Assembly (NCBI RefSeq): GCF_014397785.1
Contig: NZ_VZQQ01000018.1
Span: forward strand, 62,001 to 126,000
Reading direction: 5' to 3'
Length of the DNA stretch: 64,000 nt
Origin: Paraburkholderia podalyriae
Lineage (GTDB): Bacteria > Pseudomonadota > Gammaproteobacteria > Burkholderiales > Burkholderiaceae
The stretch's first letter is position 1; the number at the start of each line of letters is the position of its first letter. A program made the position numbers and the translations under genes. This document shows, piece by piece, positions 23,549 to 32,039 of this stretch. A model generated the notes under the pieces. That model had not been told where the DNA came from and ran no database searches. It worked only from the letters and a program-made list of their open reading frames with translations.

Positions 23549-24757
23549 ATGACCGACAGACGGGTAGGCCCGCTGCGCAATTTCTCCGACTTCATCCGCG
23601 GCGAGCGGGACCGCCTGACGCGGCAATGGATGCAGGCCGTCTCCATCGACGCCAGTCTCGCCGAACCGGACCAGCTCACCTATCAGCAACTGGCGGACCA
23701 TCTGCCGGAAATTCTCGAAGTGCTGTGCGTCGCGCTCGATGCGGAAGATCTGGGACGCGTTGAAACGTCGATCGAACGCGACGGGAAGAAACACGGCAAC
23801 GTGCGCTGGCGCCAAGGTTACCGGATCGAAGAGCTGGTGCGTGAACTGGACCTCTTTCAGAAGGTGCTCACCGAAGCGCTCGAACAATTCGTCGAGCGCG
23901 ACAGCACGTGCACGCGCCGCCACGAGAGCCGCGCACGGCGACTGATCGCCGAGACATTCAGCATGGTCACCTATGCGTCGATCAAGGAAGTGGTCGCCGA
24001 ACGCGATCGCACGATCGATGAATACACGGAGCGGCTCGAACGCGCGAATCACGAATTGACGCTCAAGCAACGGCTGGTCGGCGATCTGTACGAATCGCGC
24101 ATGCAGATCACGCGCTGCGTCGCGCACGATCTGCGCAACTTCCTCAACGCGTTTTCGATCGCGCTGCAACTGATCGAGCGGGCGCCGTCGCAAGCCGATA
24201 CCGCGTTGGCGCTCGCGAACCGCCAGGCCGCCGACATGAAGCAACTGGTGGACCAGATGGTCGAATACTCGGTCATGCTTGGCGACTCGGCGCCGCTCGC
24301 GCTCGAAGACGTCGACTTGCGCGAACTCTTCGACGAACTGGTCGCGTCGACGCGGCCGTCGATCGACGCGAAGGGGCTCGCGTTACGCAGCTCGTTCGAC
24401 GCGGCGCTGCCGGTCGTCACGTCGAACCGGCTGAAGCTCAAGCAGATCTCGCTCAATCTGTTGTCCAACGCGATCAAGTATACGAAGTCGGGACAGGTCG
24501 AATTCCGCTTCGCGACGCGTGGCGCCGAACACTGGATCATTCGCGTGTCCGACACCGGCGTCGGCATTGCGCCCACCGATGCGGAGCGCGTGTTCGACGA
24601 GTTCGAGCGCGCGGCCGGTGAGGAAATTCCGGGCACGGGGCTCGGGCTCGCGATCGTCAAGGAGCTATGCCGGGTGCTCGAGGGGCAGATCGAATTTGCG
24701 TCGCGCGAGGGCGTGGGGACCACGTTCGAAATTCGGTTTCCGCTGCGCGTTCAGTGA
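23549..24757 (+). CDS. Sensor histidine kinase with RsbRD-type N-terminal domain
   Basis: 402 residues without membrane segments. Residues 10-150 are helical and resemble the RsbRD N-terminal domain (FIRGERDRLTRQWMQAV, then YRIEELVRELDLFQKVL). A coiled coil (ERDRTIDEYTERLERANHEL) leads to HisKA with the phospho-acceptor in VAHDLRNFLNAF, and HATPase_c with NLLSNAIKYT, DTGVGI and GTGLGLAI. It is a cytoplasmic kinase, probably reading an internal stress signal, divergent from a single-domain response regulator. Confidence 0.85.
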   Translation: MTDRRVGPLRNFSDFIRGERDRLTRQWMQAVSIDASLAEPDQLTYQQLADHLPEILEVLCVALDAEDLGRVETSIERDGKKHGNVRWRQGYRIEELVRELDLFQKVLTEALEQFVERDSTCTRRHESRARRLIAETFSMVTYASIKEVVAERDRTIDEYTERLERANHELTLKQRLVGDLYESRMQITRCVAHDLRNFLNAFSIALQLIERAPSQADTALALANRQAADMKQLVDQMVEYSVMLGDSAPLALEDVDLRELFDELVASTRPSIDAKGLALRSSFDAALPVVTSNRLKLKQISLNLLSNAIKYTKSGQVEFRFATRGAEHWIIRVSDTGVGIAPTDAERVFDEFERAAGEEIPGTGLGLAIVKELCRVLEGQIEFASREGVGTTFEIRFPLRVQ

Positions 24758-24787
24758 GCCGATCCATCGCATGATCCGTTTGCACGT

Positions 24788-25159
24788 TCAATGCAGTTGC
24801 GGTGCAGGCCGGCCCCGGCCCGCGGGTAGGCACTCGCTCATCACGCCGTTCTGCTCGCTCAATGCACGCACGACCACCTCCGACGATTTGCCGTCACGCC
24901 GCGCGAGCTCGGCCAGATCGAGCAACGCGGCGTAGCGCGCGGAACAGTCGCTCGCTGCGCTGGTGGCCGGCTTCGCGCGAAACTCGCGGTTGGGCTCGAG
25001 GTACGCGTTTAGCCCTAGCAGTGTTGCCATCACGATTGTCGCCAGCGCGGCTGCTTTGTACAGCGCGCACCACGCAGACACGTCGGCTCGCGAGTAGCGC
25101 ATGGCGCGACGTGAGCGCCACGCTTCGACGCAGGTTCTGATTCGCATCGCCGCGCTCAT
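24788..25159 (-). CDS. Hypothetical single-pass membrane protein
   Basis: 123 residues with a basic N-terminus, one hydrophobic helix (KAAALATIVMATLLGLNAYL) and a soluble tail that contains an acidic/basic helix (RYAALLDLAELARRDGK). No family recognised. Its ATG lies 2 bp beyond the stop of the cysteine-repeat exported protein on the same strand, so the two are almost certainly cotranscribed, and it may help export or anchor that protein; this is inference. It converges on the histidine kinase gene. Confidence 0.6.
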   Translation of the reverse strand: MSAAMRIRTCVEAWRSRRAMRYSRADVSAWCALYKAAALATIVMATLLGLNAYLEPNREFRAKPATSAASDCSARYAALLDLAELARRDGKSSEVVVRALSEQNGVMSECLPAGRGRPAPQLH

Positions 25160-25161
25160 CG

Positions 25162-26145
25162 TCAGGCCCAATGCGCCGGCACCCACACACGCCCGAACCA
25201 ATGGCCCGGCACCCAGACGGCAGCCCGCGGTGCGACATACACAGCACGCGGCGCGATGTAGACGGCCGGCGGAGGCAGCGGCGCCACCACCACCAGCGGC
25301 GGAACATAGGCCGGCGGGGGCATCACCACGACGGGCTTCGGCGGCACGTAGACGACCGGCGGAGGCACGACGACCGGAGGCGGCGGCGCGACCACTACCG
25401 GCTTGGGCGCGACGACCACGGTCGCGCCGGTCGTCGTCCCGCCCGCAACCACCACACCGCCTGTTACCACCGTACCGCTCGAGCTCACCGTGTTGCCCTG
25501 CGTGCCGGTCACGCTCGTCGACGTCGTCACGACGCCGGGCGCGACCCGCGTCGCGGTGCCCGAGTGATAGACGCTGTTGTCCGGGCCCGTCACCGTGCCC
25601 GAGCGCGCGCAGGTCGACCCCGCGCAATTCGTCGACGCCGCATGATTGACCGTATTGCCGTTCGACCCCGTGATCGAGCCCGACGACGAATACTGGCCCG
25701 GCGCGGTACGCGTCACGTCGCCGGACGTCGTCGCCGTTTTGCCGTCGGGGCCGCTCAACGCGCCGGTATGCGAGCAGGAGCCGCCCGCGCAACTGGTGTC
25801 GCCGGAGTGCTGCACCGAGTTACCGTAGCGGCCCGTCGCGGTACCCGAGTTCGAGAACTGGCCGGGCGCCGTACGCGTGAGCGTGCCGGTGTTGCTCGCG
25901 AAGCCGCCATACGGGCCGGCCACGCTGCCCGCATGCGAGCAGCTACCGCCACCGCACGAGCCGTAGTGCGCGCCGTTATAGACGCCGCGCGACGTGTACG
26001 CGGTGCCGTGACCCGACCACGCGAACGCCGATGCGCTGCCGAGTGCGAGCACGGCGGCGGCCGCGCCGAGCACCGCGTTGCGCAGCGCGGCTCGCGCCAG
26101 GCGGGCGCTGACCTTGTCGGAACCTGCGAACGAACGATTTTTCAC
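25162..26145 (-). CDS. Exported cysteine-paired tandem-repeat protein
   Basis: 327 residues: a signal peptide (hydrophobic AVLGAAAAVLALGSASAFA), three tandem repeats of about 50 residues, a Pro/Val-rich stalk (VVVAPPPPVVVPPP-like, about residues 240-300) and a C-terminal GHWFGRVWVPAHW motif seen in surface proteins. Each repeat has C-x4-C (SCGGGSC, SCAGGSC, NCAGSTC), a Gly-Pro turn (GPYGG, GPDGK, GPDNS), an APGQ/APGV element and a TGxxGNxV element. No enzymatic motif is present. The GTG at 26145 has AAGGA upstream, which a start at 26181 lacks. The design suggests a disulfide-stapled beta solenoid at the cell surface. Cotranscribed with the next membrane protein gene. Confidence 0.65.
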   Translation of the reverse strand: MKNRSFAGSDKVSARLARAALRNAVLGAAAAVLALGSASAFAWSGHGTAYTSRGVYNGAHYGSCGGGSCSHAGSVAGPYGGFASNTGTLTRTAPGQFSNSGTATGRYGNSVQHSGDTSCAGGSCSHTGALSGPDGKTATTSGDVTRTAPGQYSSSGSITGSNGNTVNHAASTNCAGSTCARSGTVTGPDNSVYHSGTATRVAPGVVTTSTSVTGTQGNTVSSSGTVVTGGVVVAGGTTTGATVVVAPKPVVVAPPPPVVVPPPVVYVPPKPVVVMPPPAYVPPLVVVAPLPPPAVYIAPRAVYVAPRAAVWVPGHWFGRVWVPAHWA

Positions 26146-26372
26146 GGTATGTCCTTGCTGGATTCGGGCCACTTGCGTCACTGCCGCGTGGCGACGAACG
26201 GACTATAGAAGGACACACCGCGGAAATCATCACGGAAGATATGTCGAGCTGTTTCACCGCGACGCGGGCCCGCCAGGCAAGGCTTCGCCGCCATCCGGCG
26301 GGCGCCGCGACATGTTTCGACATAGTTTGCGAAGCCGACGCGGCCACGGACCGCTCCCGCTAGCTCGCCCCG

Positions 26373-26951
26373 TCACTGCCCGACAGGCGTCACCTGCATG
26401 GCGGCCGCCGACACGAACGCCGCATGCACGGTATCGCCGATCTTCACGTCGCTGAGATCGACATCGGGCGCGGCTTCGAAGGTCTGCGTCTGGGATGCGC
26501 CGCGCAGCGTCACCAGGCGCTGTTTGCGATCGATCTTCAGCACGGTGGCGAGCACCTCGGTCTGTCGCGCCGCCTCGTATCCGCCGGACGCCGGTGTATA
26601 GCTGTGCCTGTCGGCGCGCTCGCGAATCCCCTTGCTCGCGCTGCTTGCCTTGTCGACCTTGGTGAGCACCGCATTCTTGTACAGCACGTCGACGCGATCG
26701 CCGATCTTCAGCTGATCGAAGCCCGCAACCTGCTGGCTGACGAGCACGATCGCGACGTCGCCGTGCGGGCCCTTCAGTGTCAGTGAGCGGTTGCCCGCAT
26801 CGATGGCGACGATCTCCGCCGTCATATGCACCGGCTGCGCCGCGCTCAGTACCGCTTGCGCGGTGCTCGCCATGTCGTCCTGCGCGCGCACCGGCGGGGC
26901 CGCGGCCGCCACCGCGATGGCCAATGCTGCCGCTAGCGTCGCTGTTTTCAT
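26373..26951 (-). CDS. Exported hypothetical protein with two related beta domains
   Basis: 192 residues with a signal peptide (MKTATLAAALAIAVAAAAPPVRA). The mature part has two related halves: VAIDAGNRSLTLKGPHGD through FDQLKIGDRVDVLYKNA, and VLKIDRKQRLVTLRG through LSDVKIGDTVHAAFVSA, each a small beta-barrel-like unit ending in KIGD-V. No family name can be given with certainty; it is probably a periplasmic protein. GAGGAG precedes the ATG at 26951. It is divergent from dmeR, 240 bp away, and separated by 227 bp from the repeat-protein gene downstream. Confidence 0.7.
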   Translation of the reverse strand: MKTATLAAALAIAVAAAAPPVRAQDDMASTAQAVLSAAQPVHMTAEIVAIDAGNRSLTLKGPHGDVAIVLVSQQVAGFDQLKIGDRVDVLYKNAVLTKVDKASSASKGIRERADRHSYTPASGGYEAARQTEVLATVLKIDRKQRLVTLRGASQTQTFEAAPDVDLSDVKIGDTVHAAFVSAAAMQVTPVGQ

Positions 26952-27169
26952 CCGCGTTCTCCTCGAAGGTTTCAATAGTGCTTGACGGTCGGTCATGCGG
27001 GCGGCGCGCAATCGCTTCGCGCCCCGTACCATTCATGCCCGACGCGTTGAACTCCGCGTCTTCGGAACAACCACGTCAAACAGTATGACGCGAACGATCG
27101 GCCGACGTATGCGTCGGCAGGGCCGCCGACAGCCGCCAGAAACGCGATGTCAGTGCGGTGCTATCATCT

Positions 27170-27186
27170 ATACCCATAGGGGGTAT
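27170..27186. promoter_or_regulatory. RcnR/DmeR-type operator
   Basis: ATACCCATAGGGGGTAT carries ATAC/GTAT ends and a G-tract, the layout of operators bound by the RcnR/CsoR-type nickel/cobalt repressors. It ends 4 bp before the dmeR start codon, so binding would block both transcription and ribosome access. Confidence 0.65.
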
Positions 27187-27190
27187 GCGT

Positions 27191-27466
27191 ATGTCACATC
27201 TGAGTGAACACAAAGACGGCTTATTGAAGCGCGTTCGCCGCATCGCGGGCCAGGTTCAGGCTATCGAGCGTTCACTGGAATCGGACACCGATTGCGAAAA
27301 AGTCCTGCATCTGGTGGCCGCGACACGCGGCGCAATGAACGGCCTGCTCGATGAGATCGTCGAGGCGCACGCGCGCGAGCATGTCGCGCATCCCGACCTG
27401 ACGGCCAGCCAGCGCAAAAAGGGCGTGGATTCATTGATCGAGGCGATCCGCCGCTATTCGAAGTAG
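27191..27466 (+). CDS. dmeR: CsoR/RcnR-family metal-sensing repressor (DmeR-like)
   Basis: 91 residues, all alpha: SHLSEHKDGLLKRVRRIAGQVQAIERSLESDTDCEKVLHLVAATRGAMNGLL-type fold of DUF156. The likely metal ligands are the N-terminal His (MSH), Cys in DCEKV and two His in EAHAREHV, the His/Cys set of RcnR-like nickel/cobalt sensors. Apo-protein binds DNA; metal releases it. The ATG at 27191 places His at position 3 as in RcnR; an in-frame ATG at 27185 is an alternative. The cation diffusion facilitator gene follows 6 bp downstream, giving the dmeRF arrangement described in rhizobia. Confidence 0.85.
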   Translation: MSHLSEHKDGLLKRVRRIAGQVQAIERSLESDTDCEKVLHLVAATRGAMNGLLDEIVEAHAREHVAHPDLTASQRKKGVDSLIEAIRRYSK

Positions 27467-27472
27467 GTTTCT

Positions 27473-28399
27473 ATGACTGACAACATGATCCACAAGCACG
27501 AGCACTCGTTTCTCGGCAGCTCGCACGACGAAAACGCACGCCGGACCCGTTCCGTCGTCGCACTCACTCTTGCCATGATGATCGGCGAGATCGCGGCCGG
27601 TTACATGACCGGCTCGATGGCGCTGCTCGCCGATGGCTTCCACATGGCGACGCACGCTGGCGCGCTCGGGATTGCGGCGCTCGCGTATGCGTTCGCGAGA
27701 CGCAACTCGGCAAACCACGCTTTCAGCTTCGGAACAGGAAAAGTGGGCGAGCTTGCCGGCTTCGCTTCGGCGTTGATTCTCGCGCTGGTGTCGCTGGGCA
27801 TCGGCATCGAATCTGCGTTCCGGCTCATCCATCCCACCGGTGTCGCGTTCGGGCAGGCAGCGGTGATCGCGGCGATCGGGCTGGTCGTGAACATCGTCAG
27901 CGCGTTGCTGTTGTCGGGCGGCCATGCGCACCATGGGCATCGCGATCACGACCATCATCACCATCATCACGGCCATGCGCACGGGTCCGACAACAACCTG
28001 CGCTCCGCCTACCTGCACGTGCTCGCCGATGCGCTGACCTCGGTGCTGGCGATCGTGGCCCTGCTGGCCGGCCGCTATCTCGGGTGGGTGTGGCCGGACC
28101 CGCTGATGGGCATCGTCGGTTCCATCGTCATCGCGCGCTGGGCATGGACGCTGATGCGCGACACGGCCGGCGTGCTGCTCGATAAAACCGACGAGCACGT
28201 TGCCAGCGAAATCCGCGAAATCCTGGACTCGCACGGCGACGCCGAGATCGCCGACCTGCACGTCTGGCAGATCGGCCCGGAGGCGCGAGCGGCGATCGTC
28301 AGTGTGCGCACGCACGGCAGCGTCACCGCGGAGACGATCCGCGCGCGGCTCGCGCCAGTGCATGAGGTCATGCATCTGACAGTCGAAGCGGCGTCATAA
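27473..28399 (+). CDS. dmeF: Cation diffusion facilitator (DmeF-type Co/Ni efflux)
   Basis: 308 residues with six membrane helices. Metal-site residues of CDF helix II (ALLADGFHMATHAGAL) and helix V (YLHVLADALTSVLA) are present, and a His-rich cytoplasmic loop (HAHHGHRDHDHHHHHHGHAHG) lies between helices IV and V. The C-terminal domain (from LLDKTDEHVASEIREIL) is the ferredoxin-like cytoplasmic regulator. The H-x3-D rather than D-x3-D start and the linked DmeR favour export of cobalt and nickel from the cytoplasm by proton antiport. It shares the operon promoter with dmeR. Confidence 0.88.
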   Translation: MTDNMIHKHEHSFLGSSHDENARRTRSVVALTLAMMIGEIAAGYMTGSMALLADGFHMATHAGALGIAALAYAFARRNSANHAFSFGTGKVGELAGFASALILALVSLGIGIESAFRLIHPTGVAFGQAAVIAAIGLVVNIVSALLLSGGHAHHGHRDHDHHHHHHGHAHGSDNNLRSAYLHVLADALTSVLAIVALLAGRYLGWVWPDPLMGIVGSIVIARWAWTLMRDTAGVLLDKTDEHVASEIREILDSHGDAEIADLHVWQIGPEARAAIVSVRTHGSVTAETIRARLAPVHEVMHLTVEAAS

Positions 28400-28437
28400 C
28401 GGCCGCGTCCGACGAAGCAACGCGCAATCAAAACAAA

Positions 28438-28468
28438 GGGCCGGCGTGTCTCGACGACACGCCGGCCC
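28438..28468. terminator. Bidirectional intrinsic terminator
   Basis: GGGCCGGCGTGTC, loop TCGAC, then GACACGCCGGCCC form a perfect 13-bp stem between the convergent dmeF and pcaF genes. On the minus strand it is followed by TTTGTTTT, a good U-tract for pcaF; on the plus strand by TGCTGCTTT. Confidence 0.8.
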
Positions 28469-28546
28469 TGCTGCTTTGTGCTATTCAGCTTGCGCCGAAA
28501 CCCGCAAAGCGCGAGGACGAACCCGCGCGCTAAAACAACTCACCCA

Positions 28547-29749
28547 TCACACGCGTTCGATCGCGATCGCAATGCCCTGGCCGACGCCGATGCACATCGT
28601 GCACAGCGCGAAGCGGCCCTGCGTGCGTTGCAACTGATACGTCGCGGTCGTCACCAGACGCGCGCCGCTCATGCCGAGCGGGTGGCCGAGCGCGATCGCA
28701 CCGCCGTTCGGGTTCACGCGGGGATCGTCGTCGGCGACGCCGAGGGCGCGCAGCACCGCGATGCCTTGCGAGGCGAACGCTTCGTTCAACTCGATCACGT
28801 CGAACTGTTCGATCGTCATGCCCAGACGCGCGAGCAGCTTCTGCGCGGCGGGTGCCGGGCCGATGCCCATCACGCGCGGCTCGACGCCGGCCGTCGCCAT
28901 GCCGAGCACGCGGGCGCGCGGCGTCAGGCCGAAGCGCTTCGCGGTTTCTTCGTTCGCGAGCAGCAACGCGGCCGCGCCGTCGTTCACGCCCGACGCGTTA
29001 CCGGCCGTGACCGTGCCGTCCGGACGCACGACGCCCTTCAGCTTCGCGAGCGTTTCGAGGCTCGTTTCGCGCGGATGCTCGTCCTGCGTGACCGTGATCG
29101 GATCGCCCTTCTTCTGCGCGATCGTCACGCCGACGATTTCCTGCGCGAGCGTGCCGTCGCGTTGCGCGCGCGCGGCCTTCTGCTGGCTGCGCAGCGCGAA
29201 TGCGTCCTGGTCGGCGCGGCTGATGTTGTAGTCGGTCGCGACGTTTTCGCCGGTTTCCGGCATCGAGTCGACGCCGTACAGCTTTTTCATCAGCGGGTTC
29301 ACGAAGCGCCAGCCGATCGTCGTGTCGTAAATCTCGGCCTGACGCGAGAACGCGGTCGGCGCCTTGCCCATCACGAACGGTGCGCGGCTCATGCTTTCGA
29401 CGCCGCCAGCGATCATCAGTGCGGCCTCGCCCGACTTGATCGCGCGCGCGGCGATGCCGACCGCATCCATGCCCGAGCCGCACAGGCGGTTGACCGTCGA
29501 GCCCGGCACGTCCTTCGGCAGGCCCGCGAGCAGCAGCGACATGCGCGCGACATTGCGGTTGTCGTCACCGGCCTGGTTCGCGCAGCCGTAGATGACGTCG
29601 TCGATCGCGGTCCAGTCGACGTTGTTGTTGCGCTCCATCAGCGCCTTGAGCGGCACCGCGCCCAGGTCGTCGGCGCGCACCGACGACAGCGATCCCGCAT
29701 AGCGGCCAATGGGGGTGCGAATCGCGTCGCACAGGAATGCTTCGGTCAT
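28547..29749 (-). CDS. pcaF: 3-oxoadipyl-CoA thiolase (acetyl-CoA acyltransferase)
   Basis: 400 residues, a complete thiolase: acyl-accepting Cys in STVNRLCGSGMDAV, NEAFA, GGAIALGHPLGMSGAR with the catalytic His, and the second Cys in CTMCIGVGQG. The N-terminus MTEAFLCDAIRTPIGRYAGSLSSVRADDLGA and the internal sequence match PcaF/PaaJ-type 3-oxoadipyl-CoA thiolases, the last step of the beta-ketoadipate pathway (to succinyl-CoA and acetyl-CoA). GGAGA precedes the ATG at 29749. No other pca genes are nearby, but a PcaR-type regulator is encoded at 35912 and a PcaR-like box lies upstream. Confidence 0.87.
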   Translation of the reverse strand: MTEAFLCDAIRTPIGRYAGSLSSVRADDLGAVPLKALMERNNNVDWTAIDDVIYGCANQAGDDNRNVARMSLLLAGLPKDVPGSTVNRLCGSGMDAVGIAARAIKSGEAALMIAGGVESMSRAPFVMGKAPTAFSRQAEIYDTTIGWRFVNPLMKKLYGVDSMPETGENVATDYNISRADQDAFALRSQQKAARAQRDGTLAQEIVGVTIAQKKGDPITVTQDEHPRETSLETLAKLKGVVRPDGTVTAGNASGVNDGAAALLLANEETAKRFGLTPRARVLGMATAGVEPRVMGIGPAPAAQKLLARLGMTIEQFDVIELNEAFASQGIAVLRALGVADDDPRVNPNGGAIALGHPLGMSGARLVTTATYQLQRTQGRFALCTMCIGVGQGIAIAIERV

Positions 29750-30108
29750 GGGATGTCTCCAGTTGAAATGCTGCGTGCGCTGTGCCGCGGTCGGCTTTGC
29801 GTCATGACGCCGGTTCGATGCGGCGAGGCATCGGCCCAGTGGCCGACGGCCGCCGGCAGGAAGCTGCAAATGAGCGGCGGCGCGCGGCCGTTACATCGGA
29901 GCAGCTTAGCGCAGGATCGTGAACGATGGGCTTCGGAGCGACGAGTTGCGGCTCTCGCGTCTTCCTCGCCCGGCCTCATGTTCTCTGTACGAACGTCCGG
30001 TCATATATCGAACAAAACAGGCTCGATGATAGGCGTGGGCACGAAAGCGTGTCAAGCACGGCCGCAGCCGTGCCAAGCGATACCAGGGAATACGCGGAAA
30101 CGGGATCT
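29750..30108. other. Intergenic region upstream of pcaF
   Basis: 359 bp between the start of pcaF and the stop of denD. No gene seen. It carries the pcaF promoter region and the candidate PcaR-like element at 29988-30013. Confidence 0.5.
29988..30013 (-). promoter_or_regulatory. Candidate PcaR/PobR-type operator
   Basis: On the minus strand GTTCGATATATGAC is followed 6 bp later by GTTCGTA. The pattern resembles the GTTCGATAATCGCAC box bound by PcaR in Pseudomonas putida, here with two GTTCG half-sites about 240 bp upstream of the pcaF start. Assignment is by eye. Confidence 0.35.
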
Positions 30109-31089
30109 TCAGCGAACTTCGATTCCTTCATCGGCGATGTAGCCGCGGATCACATCCGCGAAACTGCGCTCGGCCGCGAGCCCGAGCCGTTCTGCGCGCG
30201 ACGTATCCCACGCACCGGGCCAACTGCCGACGATCTTCTCGATGCGCTCGTCGGGCTGCCGCACGATGCGGCTCGCGACCGCATCGCCCGCGACCTCGCG
30301 CAGTGCCGCGATCATTTCGTCGACGCTGACCGACAAGCCCGGCAGGTTCAGCGCGCGCTGCTTGCCGAGCGCGGCGCCGTCGAGTTCGAGGCCGGCGATC
30401 AGGCTGTCGATCGCCTTGCGCGGCGACAGCAACCACAGCCGCGTCGAACCGGCGACCGGACACACGGCCTCTTCGCCATTGAGCGGCTCGCGGATGACGC
30501 CGCTCGCAAACGACGACGCCGCCGCATTCGGCCGCCCCGGCCGTACGCTGATAGTCGGCAGCCGCAGTACGCGGCCGTCGACGAAACCGCGCCGCGAATA
30601 ATCGTTCAGCAGCAGTTCCGCGATCGCCTTCTGCGCGCCATACGACGACTGCGGATTCAGCGCGGTGTTGTCCATTACTAGCGCGGGTAGATCGCCACCA
30701 TAGACGGCGACCGAACTGGTGAACACGACGCGCGGTTGGTGCCCGCGCTGACGGCAGATTTCGAGCAGCAGCCGCGATGCATCGAGATTGATGCGCATGC
30801 CGAGATCGAAGTCCGCCTCGGCCTGGCCGCTGACGATCGCAGCCAGATGAAAGATCGCCGACGTTTGATCGTCGATCACACGTTCGAGCACGCTGCGCTC
30901 CGCGATATCGCCGACTTCAGTGCGCACGCGCGCATCGCCGAAATCGTGGGCGCGCACGACGTCGAGAAGCACCAGCCCGGTAATCGCTTGCGCTGCGCCG
31001 TGCGCATCTTTCAGCGCGCCGCGCGCGAGCAGTTCGCGCGCGAGACGCTGGCCGAGAAAACCCGCGCCGCCGGTAATCAGTACTTTCAT
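30109..31089 (-). CDS. denD: D-erythronate dehydrogenase
   Basis: 326 residues, extended short-chain dehydrogenase: NAD-binding ITGGAGFLGQRLAREL, FTSSVAVYGG, the catalytic YGAQK (YxxxK), LRLPTISVRPGRPN, and a C-terminal GYIADEG. It matches DenD, which oxidises D-erythronate at C3 to 3-oxo-tetronate with NAD. It is the last gene of an operon whose other members (ltnD, otnK, otnC, otnI) take 3-oxo-tetronate to dihydroxyacetone phosphate. 88 bp separate it from otnI. Confidence 0.87.
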   Translation of the reverse strand: MKVLITGGAGFLGQRLARELLARGALKDAHGAAQAITGLVLLDVVRAHDFGDARVRTEVGDIAERSVLERVIDDQTSAIFHLAAIVSGQAEADFDLGMRINLDASRLLLEICRQRGHQPRVVFTSSVAVYGGDLPALVMDNTALNPQSSYGAQKAIAELLLNDYSRRGFVDGRVLRLPTISVRPGRPNAAASSFASGVIREPLNGEEAVCPVAGSTRLWLLSPRKAIDSLIAGLELDGAALGKQRALNLPGLSVSVDEMIAALREVAGDAVASRIVRQPDERIEKIVGSWPGAWDTSRAERLGLAAERSFADVIRGYIADEGIEVR

Positions 31090-31177
31090 GGTTAGGTGTC
31101 CACTGTAGTTGTCAGCGATAGCAGCAAAAGCAGCAAAAGCAGCGAGATCAGCAGGGATCAGCGAAAGCCAGCGAAGC

Positions 31178-31978
31178 TCAGCGCCCCGCGTCGAGATAAG
31201 GCTTCAGCCAGCCCAGTCCCGCCGAGGTCCCCGCGCGCGGCCGGTATTCGCAGCCGATATAGCCGTCGTAGCCGAGCGCATCGATCAGATCGAACAGGTA
31301 CGGATAGTTCAGTTCGCCGATGTCGGGCTCGTGCCGCTCCGGCACGCCGGCAATCTGGATGTGGCCGATGCCGGCCATATCGCGTTTGAGCTTGATCGCG
31401 AGATCGCCCTCGACGATCTGGCAGTGATAGCAATCGAACTGCACTTTCAGGTTCGGCGCGCCGACTTCGGCGCAGATCGCCTGCGCGTCGTCCTGTCGAT
31501 TGAGGAAATAACCGGGAATGTCGCGCGTGTTGATCGGCTCGATGACGATCGTGATCTGATCGGCTTGCGCGGCTCGCGCGGCATAGGCGAGATTGTTCAG
31601 GTACACGTCGCGCTGTGTTTTACGCTGCGTTTCGCCCGCCTGATCGCCGCCGATCAACCCCGCCATCACATGCAGCTTGCGATTGCCGAGCACTCGCGCG
31701 TACCCGAGCGCCGTGTCGACGCTGCGGCGGAACTCATCCTCGCGGCCGGGCAGCGATGCGATGCCGCGCTCGCCGCCGTGCCAGTCGCCGGGCGGTGCAT
31801 TGAACAGCGCCTGCGTGAGGCCGTGCGCGTCGAGCCGCGCCTTCAGTTCGTTCGCGCGGTACTCGTAGGGAAACAGGAATTCGACCGCATTAAAACCATC
31901 GCGCGCGGCCGCGGCGAAACGATCGAGGAACGCGTGCTCGTGGTACATCATCGACAGATTGGCGGCGAAGCGAGGCAT
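31178..31978 (-). CDS. otnI: 2-oxo-tetronate isomerase
   Basis: 266 residues of the hydroxypyruvate-isomerase/TIM-barrel family: MPRFAANLSMMYHEHAFLDRF at the start, VIEPINTRDIPGYFLN and QFDCYHCQIVEGDL carrying the metal-binding Glu, Asp and His, and GCEYRP near the end. OtnI converts 2-oxo-tetronate (from L-threonate) to 3-oxo-tetronate, joining the LtnD branch to the DenD branch. The operon context with otnK/otnC/ltnD/denD supports OtnI over hydroxypyruvate isomerase (Hyi). Confidence 0.87.
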   Translation of the reverse strand: MPRFAANLSMMYHEHAFLDRFAAAARDGFNAVEFLFPYEYRANELKARLDAHGLTQALFNAPPGDWHGGERGIASLPGREDEFRRSVDTALGYARVLGNRKLHVMAGLIGGDQAGETQRKTQRDVYLNNLAYAARAAQADQITIVIEPINTRDIPGYFLNRQDDAQAICAEVGAPNLKVQFDCYHCQIVEGDLAIKLKRDMAGIGHIQIAGVPERHEPDIGELNYPYLFDLIDALGYDGYIGCEYRPRAGTSAGLGWLKPYLDAGR

Positions 31979-32039
31979 GGTGGCAGCTCCTTTAAGACAG
32001 TACGGTGCGGTGCGCGGCCTTCATCGGTCATGCGCCCCG

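Noticed and set aside
25400..26000. Repeated GTCACGC/CCGGGC words suggestive of a CRISPR or DNA tandem repeat
   Set aside because: The periodicity is about 150 bp and follows the protein repeats of the cysteine-paired exported protein; no spacer-repeat layout is present.
27944..27984. CAT/CAC-rich stretch looking like a microsatellite
   Set aside because: It is in frame inside the CDF transporter and encodes the expected His-rich metal loop between helices IV and V.
28478..30142. A 554-residue plus-strand open frame across the thiolase gene
   Set aside because: It is the antisense shadow of pcaF, rich in Arg/Ala/His with no motif. The minus-strand frame has all thiolase active-site motifs.
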